Assembly: GCA_937873555.1 (NCBI GenBank)
Contig: CALMWN010000124.1
Location: forward strand, 1 to 6,640
Length of the DNA stretch: 6,640 nt
Reading direction: 5' to 3'
DNA from: an uncultured Clostridia bacterium
Lineage (GTDB): Bacteria; Bacillota; Clostridia; Acetivibrionales; CALMWN01
In this document: positions 1 to 5,955 of the stretch, piece after piece
How positions within the stretch are numbered: position 1 is the stretch's first letter
How the letters are laid out: each line of letters opens with the position of its first letter
The notes under the pieces: model-generated
What the model saw: the letters and a program-made list of their open reading frames with translations, nothing else
The model's database searches: none
Told to the model about the DNA's origin: nothing
Program-made: the position numbers and the translations under genes

Positions 1-39
1 ACATAATACAATTTTAACCTAAAAATCGACATTTTGCAA

Positions 40-61
40 TAAAATTCCAATTGGTATTTTA
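40..61. repeat. 22-base imperfect palindrome after the nine-cysteine gene
   Basis: TAAAAT-t-CCAATTGG-t-ATTTTA style symmetry with one mismatched pair (46/55). It begins eight bases after the stop codon of the nine-cysteine gene. The arms are AT-rich and the stem would be weak, so it could be a protein-binding site or part of a poor terminator. The rest of 1-69 is AT-rich DNA in which nothing else is recognised. Confidence 0.35.
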
Positions 62-69
62 ATTGTATT

Positions 70-291
70 TTATTTTTTAGAACGATCTGTTTTTTTCGAA
101 CCCTTTTTACCGAATTCTTCCCTGTCTTCGAGCATCTTTTCAAAAGCTTCAATATTCAGCGATCTGTAATCGGTACATTCATCTATACAGTTTCCACAGT
201 TTTCACATTTCTTTGACGGGTCCAGGTCACACATGTCGCACTCGCCGCACCCGCTGCAAATTCTATCATATAATAGGCATTCCTTTTTCAT
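70..291 (-). CDS. Small nine-cysteine, probable iron-sulfur protein of unknown function
   Basis: This is a 73-residue cytoplasmic protein with no signal peptide or membrane segment. Nine cysteines fall in the first 39 residues: Cys5, then C12-x2-C15-x2-C18-x2-C21, then C29-x2-C32-x2-C35-x3-C39. The second set is a standard ferredoxin-like cluster motif but lacks the usual proline after the last cysteine. The first has two residues rather than three before its last cysteine. The acidic middle (38-60) is predicted helical, and the tail (from about 61) is rich in lysine. ATG at 289-291 is preferred: its GAGG lies nine bases upstream, whereas the TTG two codons earlier is only three bases from it. 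The gene lies downstream of the complex genes on the same strand, 97 bases after the ehrS stop. It could be a small electron carrier or assembly factor for the complex, or a zinc-binding protein. The cysteine pattern is seen directly; the function is inference. Confidence 0.8.
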   Translation of the reverse strand: MKKECLLYDRICSGCGECDMCDLDPSKKCENCGNCIDECTDYRSLNIEAFEKMLEDREEFGKKGSKKTDRSKK

Positions 292-299
292 GGACAATT

Positions 300-304
300 A
301 CCTC
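300..304 (-). promoter_or_regulatory. Ribosome binding site of the nine-cysteine protein
   Basis: GAGGT on the minus strand. Its GAGG core is nine bases from the ATG at 289-291 but only three from the alternative TTG at 295-297, so the ATG is the more likely start. Confidence 0.65.
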
Positions 305-320
305 GCTTAAGCATTAAGTT

Positions 321-338
321 TGGGGATTCGGATCCCCA
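321..338. repeat. 7-bp perfect hairpin between ehrS and the nine-cysteine gene
   Basis: TGGGGAT (321-327) and ATCCCCA (332-338) are exact inverted repeats around a four-base loop. On the minus strand the stem is followed by AAACTTAATG, with no run of T, so it does not look like an intrinsic terminator for ehrS. It sits about 17 bases upstream of the ribosome binding site of the nine-cysteine gene and might affect mRNA stability or processing there. Confidence 0.5.
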
Positions 339-388
339 TTTCAATATGATTTACATTATTATCTTCAAATATTGCAGAACAAATAAGT

Positions 389-1186
389 TTATTTTATCGA
401 CTCAATTGCCTTTAATATTCCATATATCAGTGCCTGGGGTCTTGGCGGGCACCCGGGTATGTAAACATCCACAGGCACAATACAGTCAATTCCGTTCCTG
501 GTAGCATAGGAATCCTTGAAAATTCCACCGCTGCAGGCACACGCACCGACTGCCACCACCAGCTTCGGGTCAGGTGTGGCGTTATAGGTCTTTATAAGTG
601 CCAGCTCCATATTGCGTGATGCAGGACCTGTAACAAGCAGCATATCTGCATGTCTGGGTGAAGCTACGAAGTGAACCCCGAATCTTTCCAAATCATTGTA
701 CGGACTGTTCAACGCATTGATTTCATTATCGCATCCGTTGCATGACCCGGCATCAACTTCCCTTATCTGAAGGCTCCTGCCAAAAGTCCTGTTGATATTT
801 TCCTTAAGACGAAGGCCAATCAGCTCATAATCCCCGGATGGTATGTTCCTGTCTTCTATTATGGCAGGTTCGGCTCTCAAGCCGTTCCTGTCCTTTACAG
901 CCAGTTCGAAATCATTGGTCATTCTTATTGCTCCTTCGGGACAGATGTCGGCACAAAGAGAGCAGAATATACATTCGTCGATATTAATGTGTATAGATTT
1001 TTTCTTGCTGCTTCCTACAGTCTTTATGGCATTGGACGGACACCTTTCAATGCACATTTTGCACATTGTGCATTTGGTTGTGTCAGCTTCAGGCCTTCCG
1101 GTGATAAATTCCGTCCGGATAGGCTTATTTGGGTAATCTACGGTTACAACACCGTGCTGAAGGAATTTTTTTATTACATTGAACAT
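389..1186 (-). CDS. ehrS: Fused 2[4Fe-4S] ferredoxin / NuoB-like small subunit (Ehr type)
   Basis: This 265-residue iron-sulfur protein joins two subunits that are separate in Hyf/Hyc-type hydrogenases. The N-terminal third resembles HyfH/HycF (opening FIKK..-like, VVTVDYP) and binds two [4Fe-4S] clusters through C39-C42-C45-C49P and C72-C75-C78-C82P. The C-terminal part (about 140-265) is NuoB/HyfI-like: CNGCDNEINAL (149-159), SPRHADMLLVTG (176-187), GACACSGG (214-221) and VDVYIPGCPPRP (239-250). Cys149, Cys152, Cys216 and Cys246 should bind the proximal [4Fe-4S] cluster next to the large subunit. The CxxC spacing is of hydrogenase type, not the adjacent CC of complex I NuoB. The ATG at 1184-1186 is chosen because GAGGTG lies five bases upstream and the protein then begins MFNVIKKFLQHG as relatives do. 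An ATG nine codons upstream has no good site. Cys218 is an extra cysteine near the cluster. Predicted role: carries electrons through three clusters to the modified large subunit, on the cytoplasmic side. Confidence 0.92.
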   Translation of the reverse strand: MFNVIKKFLQHGVVTVDYPNKPIRTEFITGRPEADTTKCTMCKMCIERCPSNAIKTVGSSKKKSIHINIDECIFCSLCADICPEGAIRMTNDFELAVKDRNGLRAEPAIIEDRNIPSGDYELIGLRLKENINRTFGRSLQIREVDAGSCNGCDNEINALNSPYNDLERFGVHFVASPRHADMLLVTGPASRNMELALIKTYNATPDPKLVVAVGACACSGGIFKDSYATRNGIDCIVPVDVYIPGCPPRPQALIYGILKAIESIK

Positions 1187-1191
1187 ATAAA

Positions 1192-1197
1192 CACCTC
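1192..1197 (-). promoter_or_regulatory. Ribosome binding site deciding the ehrS start
   Basis: GAGGTG on the minus strand, five bases before the ATG at 1184-1186. It settles the choice against the in-frame ATG at 1211-1213, which has only a weak AGGT-like stretch near the previous stop. Confidence 0.8.
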
Positions 1198-1225
1198 GGT
1201 TAGGTATAATCATTCATATAAAGAC

Positions 1226-2812
1226 CTAAAGGTCGTTTCCGGAGTATGAAAGGTTGAAGCTCTTGTTTATTAGAGGAAAATCGGGTACGATATTCCCTTT
1301 CACTGCATGGCACAATACCGGCCAGTTGCAGAAGGAGGGTGTCCTGATTTTATATCTGTATATGGTATTGTTCTCTCCACTCATGACCCAGTGACAGTTC
1401 TCACCACGTGGAGCTTCATTCATACCGAAAGCATATCTGTATGGCTCAAGTTTGTCAACCGGCTCAGCTACAGGGCCTTCTGACGGCATTTTGCCGATAG
1501 CCTGCCGTATCATATTTATGGATTCGTTTACTTCCTCTATCTTTACATTCAACCTGCAATTTACATCACCATTATTGTGATCAGGTATTTCAAACCTGAT
1601 TTTGTCATATGCGGCATAGGGAAAATCCAGCCTGATATCCGACTTCAAGCCTGCCGCACGTCCAGCCGGACCGACTGCGTTTAAGTCCAGAGCGATTTCA
1701 CGTTTTACCACACCTGTATTTTCAACCCTGTCTATGAACAAACTGTTCGATTTGATTATTTCAACCGTTTCATTGAATTCCTTTTCAAGTTTTTGCAGGT
1801 TTGAGAGGATTGAGCTTTCCTTTCCTCTTATGAAGTCCCTTCTTAATCCTCCCGGTCTGTTCGAGCTTCTTAAAAACCTGCTCCCGGTTACCTCTTCATT
1901 AAGCATCTGACACCATCTGCGCATCATTGCAAATTGTCCTGCAGCAAAAACATATGCGACATCCACACATATTCCGGAAATATCCCCTAGATGGTTATAA
2001 AGCCTTTCAAGCTCCCCAATTACGGCCCTGGTATACGTAGCCCTTTCCGGCAGCTGCTTTAATCCTGCAATCTTTTCTATCGCCTGGCAATAGGCAAGCG
2101 AATTTGCAAAGGTTTCATCCCCTGATATCCTCTCCGCCAGAAAAAGGACCTTTTCAAAATGCTGTCCTTCGGCGAGCTTCTCCATACCCTTATGAACATA
2201 ATATAGCTTTGCTTCAAGATTAATAATTGGCTCGCCGGCGACACTGAACCTGAAATGTCCCGGTTCAATGATTCCTGCATGAACAGGTCCTACCGGAATT
2301 TCAAATACTCCTGTTCCGTTTATCTCAATGAATTCCGGCTTTTTATCAATGAATTCCGGTTTATCTGACTTATTAAAATCCTTTCTCAAAGGATGCAGAT
2401 TATCAGGCCAGTTTTGATGAAAAACCAGCTCTCTGTTATCCGGATGACCCTTAAAGGAAATACCGAACATATCCTTTATTTCCCGCTCATACAGGTTGGC
2501 TGCAGGTATCACGGGTGTTATGGAATCTATACTGGTATTATCCTGCTTCAATGCTGTCTTTATAACCATAAAAAAACCAAGCTTCCTGATTGCGAAGCTG
2601 TAAAAAATATTAAAAATGCCGCCAGGCTCCCTTTCGTCGGTTGCAAACAGTGAAACAAGCGAGCAGTCGATATTGGTATATATATGGCTGCAAATCTCGT
2701 TTATGTTCTCAGGAAGGACATCTATATATATTTCGTTGTCATTCACGTAATTTACGCCAAGGATATATCTTTTAAAGGATTTTTTCAAGGAATCCACCAA
2801 TATTTCAATCAT
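1226..2812 (-). CDS. ehrL: Fused NuoC-NuoD-like large subunit lacking [NiFe] ligands (Ehr type)
   Basis: This is a 528-residue homologue of the group 4 [NiFe] hydrogenase large subunit (HyfG/HycE type). Residues about 1-150 are NuoC-like, with YEREIKDMFGISFKGHPDNR (108-127; NuoC signature) and HPLRKDF (140-146). Residues about 165-528 are NuoD-like, with IPVGPVHAGIIEPGHFRFS (172-190), the following YYVHKGMEKL, and NRPGG (318-322). Both metal-binding motifs are replaced. At the first, where hydrogenases have RxCGxCxxxH, it has RISGDETFANS (228-238): Cys to Ser230, Cys to Glu233, His to Asn237. At the second, the expected DPCxxCxxR is NLSYSGNDL (520-528) at the very C-terminus: Cys to Ser522 and Cys to Gly525. 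A Ni-Fe centre is therefore not expected, nor is maturation by C-terminal cleavage. The linker between the halves holds a tandem KPEFID/KPEFIE repeat. Homology is certain; the reaction is unknown. An Ehr complex is the best match; a NuoD-like or Fpo-like subunit is less likely because the context is hydrogenase-type. Confidence 0.92.
   Translation of the reverse strand: MIEILVDSLKKSFKRYILGVNYVNDNEIYIDVLPENINEICSHIYTNIDCSLVSLFATDEREPGGIFNIFYSFAIRKLGFFMVIKTALKQDNTSIDSITPVIPAANLYEREIKDMFGISFKGHPDNRELVFHQNWPDNLHPLRKDFNKSDKPEFIDKKPEFIEINGTGVFEIPVGPVHAGIIEPGHFRFSVAGEPIINLEAKLYYVHKGMEKLAEGQHFEKVLFLAERISGDETFANSLAYCQAIEKIAGLKQLPERATYTRAVIGELERLYNHLGDISGICVDVAYVFAAGQFAMMRRWCQMLNEEVTGSRFLRSSNRPGGLRRDFIRGKESSILSNLQKLEKEFNETVEIIKSNSLFIDRVENTGVVKREIALDLNAVGPAGRAAGLKSDIRLDFPYAAYDKIRFEIPDHNNGDVNCRLNVKIEEVNESINMIRQAIGKMPSEGPVAEPVDKLEPYRYAFGMNEAPRGENCHWVMSGENNTIYRYKIRTPSFCNWPVLCHAVKGNIVPDFPLINKSFNLSYSGNDL
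2325..2359 (-). repeat. Two-copy 21-base tandem repeat in the ehrL interdomain linker
   Basis: A 14-base identical core, TCAATGAATTCCGG on the plus strand, occurs at 2325-2338 and 2346-2359, 21 bases apart. With one mismatch the match extends to 17 bases. It encodes consecutive KPEFID and KPEFIE segments (residues 151-163) between the NuoC-like and NuoD-like halves. The period is a multiple of three, so the frame is kept. Confidence 0.8.
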
Positions 2813-2827
2813 TATTTTACACCACCT
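2810..2827 (-). promoter_or_regulatory. ehrD/ehrL stop-start overlap with ribosome binding site
   Basis: The ehrD stop and the ehrL start share one base in TAATG. AGGTGG lies nine bases before the ATG, within the last ehrD codons. This layout typically allows re-initiation by the same ribosome and would tie large-subunit output to that of the antiporter subunit. Confidence 0.75.
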
Positions 2828-4293
2828 GAAATAATTTCTCCTGCAGCAGAAAGCAAGGTTCTTAAAGGAACCGGAAGGTATAAACCTGTTACTGTTATGA
2901 TTGCAAGGAGTGTTATTAAAACGGCAGGACCGGTATAATTCAATTCACCCTGCCTTACTTCCTTTTCCTGGGGTTTTCCATAGAACATCCCCAAAAGTCT
3001 TGTAATAAAGCCTGCAAATATCAGTACAAGAAAGAGTAACAGCAAAGCTGCAATAACATAATGGCCCTCGCCGAAGGATGCCGTTATTATGCTCAACTCA
3101 CTGCTGAACACACTGAAGGGAGGCATTCCTGTAATAGCGAATATACCCATCAGAAAAACAATTCCTGTCACAGGCATGCTCCAGATCAAGCCATGCACCT
3201 TGTTTATCCTTTTTGTCTCATACTTTAGGTAAACATTCCCGGATGCGATGAAGAGCATTGATTTTGTAAAAGCGTGATTTATGATGTGATACAGTGCACC
3301 GAATATACTTAAAGGTGTCAGGAGGCCGAAGCCCAAAGCAATTATACCCATGTGCTCGATGCTGGAATACGCAAGTGTCCTTTTGAAATCATGCTGCACC
3401 AGTATGAATACCGCAGCAGTTCCTATGGAAATTATGCCCAGTATGAGAAGGAGCCTTCCAGTGAAGAGATTGCTGTTCAGGCTTTTGTTCACAATGGCCA
3501 TGACTCTTGCTATTCCATACATTGCTGTGTTCAGAAGAACGCCGGATAGCAGCGCACTGATTGGAGAAGGAGCCTGACTGTGCGCATCAGGCAGCCAGGT
3601 GTGCATCGGGGCAAGACCCACCTTTGTTCCGAATCCTACAAGAATGAACATAAAGGAAATTTTCAATATACTCCCCTTCAGGCTGGCTGCATTTTCGTAT
3701 AGAAACTGCCAGTTGATCCCTTCCACCGTCTTTCCCATGGATTGCACCGAGGAGTAGTAAAGAAGTATGATTCCTAAAAGCGCAAACGCTATACCGACTG
3801 AACATATTATTATATATTTCCAGGCAGCTTCGATTGATTTCTTGTGATTGTAAAAGCCTACAAGAAAAGCTGACGCCAGAGTGGTAGCCTCGATTGATAT
3901 CCACATTAGTCCCATGTTCTGTGTAGTAATGGTTAAAAGCATAGTGAGTATGAAAGCATGAAGCAGGCTGAAATATACTCTGGTTTTATTAATATTTACA
4001 ATGTTTCTCCTGAATTCTTCATTTATATAGCCTGTGGAGTAGAGTGCCACCAGAAAGCCTATGACTGATGTAACAAATAATATTACTGCGCTGAAAGAAT
4101 CAAAATAGAAGATGTTATAAAGATATCCCGTGGTCAGTACTCCGTTTTTCATCACTTCTCCTGTAAGATAAAGCGAAACAGCCAACAGAAGAAATGCCCC
4201 TGTAATATTCAAAATATTTATTATTTTCCTGTTCTGTGTCACCCATATTGAGAGTGCTGTCAATATGGGTATTATAAAAAGTAAAAGTATCAT
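2812..4293 (-). CDS. ehrD: HyfF/NuoN-like antiporter subunit of an Ehr-type complex
   Basis: This 493-residue protein with about 13-14 hydrophobic segments belongs to the NuoL/M/N-MrpA/D antiporter-like family. It keeps the classic charged residues: Glu135 in the WISIEATT helix, Lys224 in GTKVGLAPMHTWLPDAHSQ, His301/Lys304 in HDFKRTLAYSS, and His340/Lys344 in NHAFTKSMLF. ITGMPPF follows at 387-393. The eighth-helix lysine seen in NuoM is Asn255 here (GVLLNTAMYG), which I recall as usual in HyfF-like proteins rather than a defect. Role known for the family: ion translocation driven by the redox arm. The ATG has GGAGGG five bases upstream. The stop overlaps the start of the large-subunit gene by one base (TAATG), implying coupled translation. 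Length and motifs indicate a complete, probably working channel. Whether it moves H+ or Na+ cannot be read from the sequence. Confidence 0.93.
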   Translation of the reverse strand: MILLLFIIPILTALSIWVTQNRKIINILNITGAFLLLAVSLYLTGEVMKNGVLTTGYLYNIFYFDSFSAVILFVTSVIGFLVALYSTGYINEEFRRNIVNINKTRVYFSLLHAFILTMLLTITTQNMGLMWISIEATTLASAFLVGFYNHKKSIEAAWKYIIICSVGIAFALLGIILLYYSSVQSMGKTVEGINWQFLYENAASLKGSILKISFMFILVGFGTKVGLAPMHTWLPDAHSQAPSPISALLSGVLLNTAMYGIARVMAIVNKSLNSNLFTGRLLLILGIISIGTAAVFILVQHDFKRTLAYSSIEHMGIIALGFGLLTPLSIFGALYHIINHAFTKSMLFIASGNVYLKYETKRINKVHGLIWSMPVTGIVFLMGIFAITGMPPFSVFSSELSIITASFGEGHYVIAALLLLFLVLIFAGFITRLLGMFYGKPQEKEVRQGELNYTGPAVLITLLAIITVTGLYLPVPLRTLLSAAGEIISGGVK

Positions 4294-4298
4294 ATGTT

Positions 4299-4304
4299 CC
4301 CTCC
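4299..4304 (-). promoter_or_regulatory. Ribosome binding site of ehrD
   Basis: GGAGGG on the minus strand, five bases before the ehrD ATG, in the 28-base gap after ehrC. It supports the chosen start. Confidence 0.75.
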
Positions 4305-4321
4305 AAAAGTACGGCGAAGCA

Positions 4322-4990
4322 TTAGCCCTTCAAGTTCCTCAGCTTGTTTATATCAATCGATTCGAAGCTCTCGTTGATTCTGAAAACAAAAACACCCATT
4401 ATCAAAACAGCGGTAAGAAGGTCAAAGAAAATACCCAGCTCAACAATCATAGGCATTCCGGAGGTTGTAAGCATTGCTGCCATAAACATGCCGTTTTCAA
4501 TTACCAGAAAACCTATTATCTGCCCTATTGCTTTTTTGCGGCTTATCATGAAAAACAGACCGATAAGTATTACAGATATTGAATAAATGAGAAATCTGCT
4601 GTTGTATGCATCATTTATATCAGTAACCCTGGAAATCACGTACCAGGTCATTATCACAAGGCCGCAGCATATTATTACAGATATGGGAATATTGACAAAA
4701 AAATCCTTTTCAACCTTATAGTCGACTTTTTTAGTGATAGTTTTCAGCTTGTTCGGTATGTAGACAACTTTCAGGCTCACGATCAGAAAAAATATAACTA
4801 TTACGCCTTCCAGGCGTCCTTCTTCAAAAATATGATACAGGCTGAATATTGCCGCAATAACGGCAAGAAATATTGATTGCAGCCTGAAGGTCTTTATATA
4901 GGAATTCATCCGTTTGTTTGCTACAAGAATAAATGCCGATATCAGAATCAAAATGGAAAGAAGATTTAACACATCCATCAACCTGTCCAT
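4322..4990 (-). CDS. ehrC: HyfE-like (NuoK-related) membrane subunit of an Ehr-type complex
   Basis: This 222-residue membrane protein has about seven hydrophobic helices. The C-terminal part holds the HyfE signature: IGQIIGFLVIENGMF (155-169), then GMPMIVELGIFFDLLTA (178-194). Glu166 and Glu184 in these helices correspond to the membrane-buried glutamates typical of NuoK/MrpC-like subunits, which are thought to help carry protons between the NuoH-like subunit and the antiporters. Length agrees with E. coli HyfE-type proteins. The chosen ATG has a perfect GGGAGG six bases upstream. A second in-frame ATG at codon 5 is possible but has no better site. The gene begins three bases after the previous stop and ends 28 bases before the next start. 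A basic loop around residues 81-95 (KLKTITKKVDYKVEK) probably faces the cytoplasm. Confidence 0.9.
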   Translation of the reverse strand: MDRLMDVLNLLSILILISAFILVANKRMNSYIKTFRLQSIFLAVIAAIFSLYHIFEEGRLEGVIVIFFLIVSLKVVYIPNKLKTITKKVDYKVEKDFFVNIPISVIICCGLVIMTWYVISRVTDINDAYNSRFLIYSISVILIGLFFMISRKKAIGQIIGFLVIENGMFMAAMLTTSGMPMIVELGIFFDLLTAVLIMGVFVFRINESFESIDINKLRNLKG

Positions 4991-4993
4991 GGC

Positions 4994-5944
4994 TTACCTC
5001 CCGAATACAAAGCCTGACATGAAGCCAAGCATGGATAATATAAAAGCAAGTGCAGCAAGATTTGGCACACTGAACAGTCTTAACTTTACTGAACCAAGCT
5101 CAATTGATGCAACAGTCACGGTAACAATCACTACTTTTAAAACGTAGAACAGCAGCGAAAGTACAAAACCGGCGCCAAAGTCGAAATTATTGCCGAAAGG
5201 AAGAAATATATTTACTATCATGGTGATAAACAGAAGCTGTTTGATTGATGAAGACAGCAGTATAATTGCGAGGTACCGGCCCGAGTACTCCAATACCATG
5301 GCTTCATGAACCATAGTAAGCTCAAGGTGTGTAGCAGGGTCGTCCACAGGTATCCGTGAGGTTTCGGCAATAAGTACGATAAACATTGCTGCGAGCAGCA
5401 GCATGTAAACCGGGTGGATTATACCCGCTCCAAGCTGGATTGAACCCGAATATATTGCTTTGAAGCTTGTAGATGCAACCGAAGGATTTAAGCCGATCGT
5501 AAATATTGCAACGATAATGGAAGGTTCTATCAAAGTGGAAATCATCATCTCGCGGCTTGAACCCATACCACCGAAGGTACTGCCCGTATCCAATCCGGAT
5601 AGTACTATGAAAAACCGTCCAAGAGCCAAAAGGTATATTGCAAGTATTGCATCCCCGGCCATGCTGAAGGAAGACAGCCGCGGTATAACGGGAATCAACA
5701 ATGCAGCTGTTATTATGGAAGCAAAATATATATACGGGGTTGCCCGGAATATCCAGGAGGAGTTCCCGGAAACTACCATGTCCTTCTTAAAAAGCTTGTA
5801 TATATCGAAATACAGCTGTAAAACGGGAGCTCCCTTTCTATGCTGTGCTGTTGCCTTTATTTTTTTGATTATTCCGTTAACCAGCGGTGCCAGTAAAATA
5901 ATTATTGTCAGCTGGAGTATCATGAACAAATAACGGTTTAGCAT
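4994..5944 (-). CDS. ehrB: NuoH/HyfC-like membrane subunit of an Ehr-type complex
   Basis: This 316-residue integral membrane protein belongs to the NuoH/HyfC/HycD/EchB family, which links the soluble redox arm to the ion-pumping membrane arm. Family signatures seen are AQHRKGAPVLQLYFDIYKL (33-51), GGMGSSREMM (125-134) with LIEPS (138-142), and AETSRIPVDDPATHLELTM (193-211) followed by VHEAM. Glu131, Glu140, Glu194, Glu208 and Glu214 are the kind of conserved acidic residues that, in this family, line the path between the redox cavity and the membrane. About eight hydrophobic segments are visible, and the length is normal for HyfC-like proteins. The ATG start has GAGGTG five bases upstream, overlapping the stop of the previous gene. 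The stop lies three bases before the next gene. No irregularity was seen; all key acidic positions are kept even though the large subunit has lost its metal ligands. Confidence 0.93.
   Translation of the reverse strand: MLNRYLFMILQLTIIILLAPLVNGIIKKIKATAQHRKGAPVLQLYFDIYKLFKKDMVVSGNSSWIFRATPYIYFASIITAALLIPVIPRLSSFSMAGDAILAIYLLALGRFFIVLSGLDTGSTFGGMGSSREMMISTLIEPSIIVAIFTIGLNPSVASTSFKAIYSGSIQLGAGIIHPVYMLLLAAMFIVLIAETSRIPVDDPATHLELTMVHEAMVLEYSGRYLAIILLSSSIKQLLFITMIVNIFLPFGNNFDFGAGFVLSLLFYVLKVVIVTVTVASIELGSVKLRLFSVPNLAALAFILSMLGFMSGFVFGR
4997..5002 (-). promoter_or_regulatory. Ribosome binding site of ehrC inside the end of ehrB
   Basis: GGGAGG on the minus strand, six bases before the ehrC ATG. 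It lies directly in front of the ehrB TAA, so it falls within the last ehrB codons. Confidence 0.75.
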
Positions 5945-5949
5945 TACTT

Positions 5950-5955
5950 CACCTC
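5950..5955 (-). promoter_or_regulatory. Ribosome binding site of ehrB, overlapping the ehrA stop codon
   Basis: GAGGTG on the minus strand, five bases before the ehrB ATG and sharing two bases with the ehrA TGA. A ribosome ending ehrA translation covers this site, consistent with coupled synthesis of the two membrane subunits. Confidence 0.75.

Noticed and set aside
321..338. Rho-independent terminator after ehrS
   Set aside because: The stem is perfect but only 7 bp and is not followed by a T-run on the minus strand; on the plus strand only three T follow, and no plus-strand gene ends here.
339..388. Promoter for the nine-cysteine gene
   Set aside because: TTGAAG and TATTGA at 16-base spacing, or TTGTTC and TAATGT at 18, can be picked on the minus strand, but both match the consensus poorly and such hits are expected by chance in AT-rich DNA.
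843..1249. Plus-strand open frames antisense to ehrS (97 and 86 codons)
   Set aside because: They lie opposite a gene with certain Fe-S motifs, have no recognisable domains, and no ribosome binding site was evident. They are reading-frame shadows.
1226..2812. Active [NiFe] hydrogenase large subunit
   Set aside because: All four expected cysteine ligands are replaced at positions that align without gaps, so an H2-evolving or H2-oxidising Ni-Fe site is not supported.
3587..3904. 105-codon minus-strand frame inside ehrD
   Set aside because: It is an alternative frame of a well-supported antiporter gene, and there is no frameshift in ehrD that would require it.
5460..5933. 157-codon plus-strand frame opposite ehrB
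   Set aside because: Long only because the complementary NuoH-like gene has few stops on the opposite strand. The translation shows no family features.
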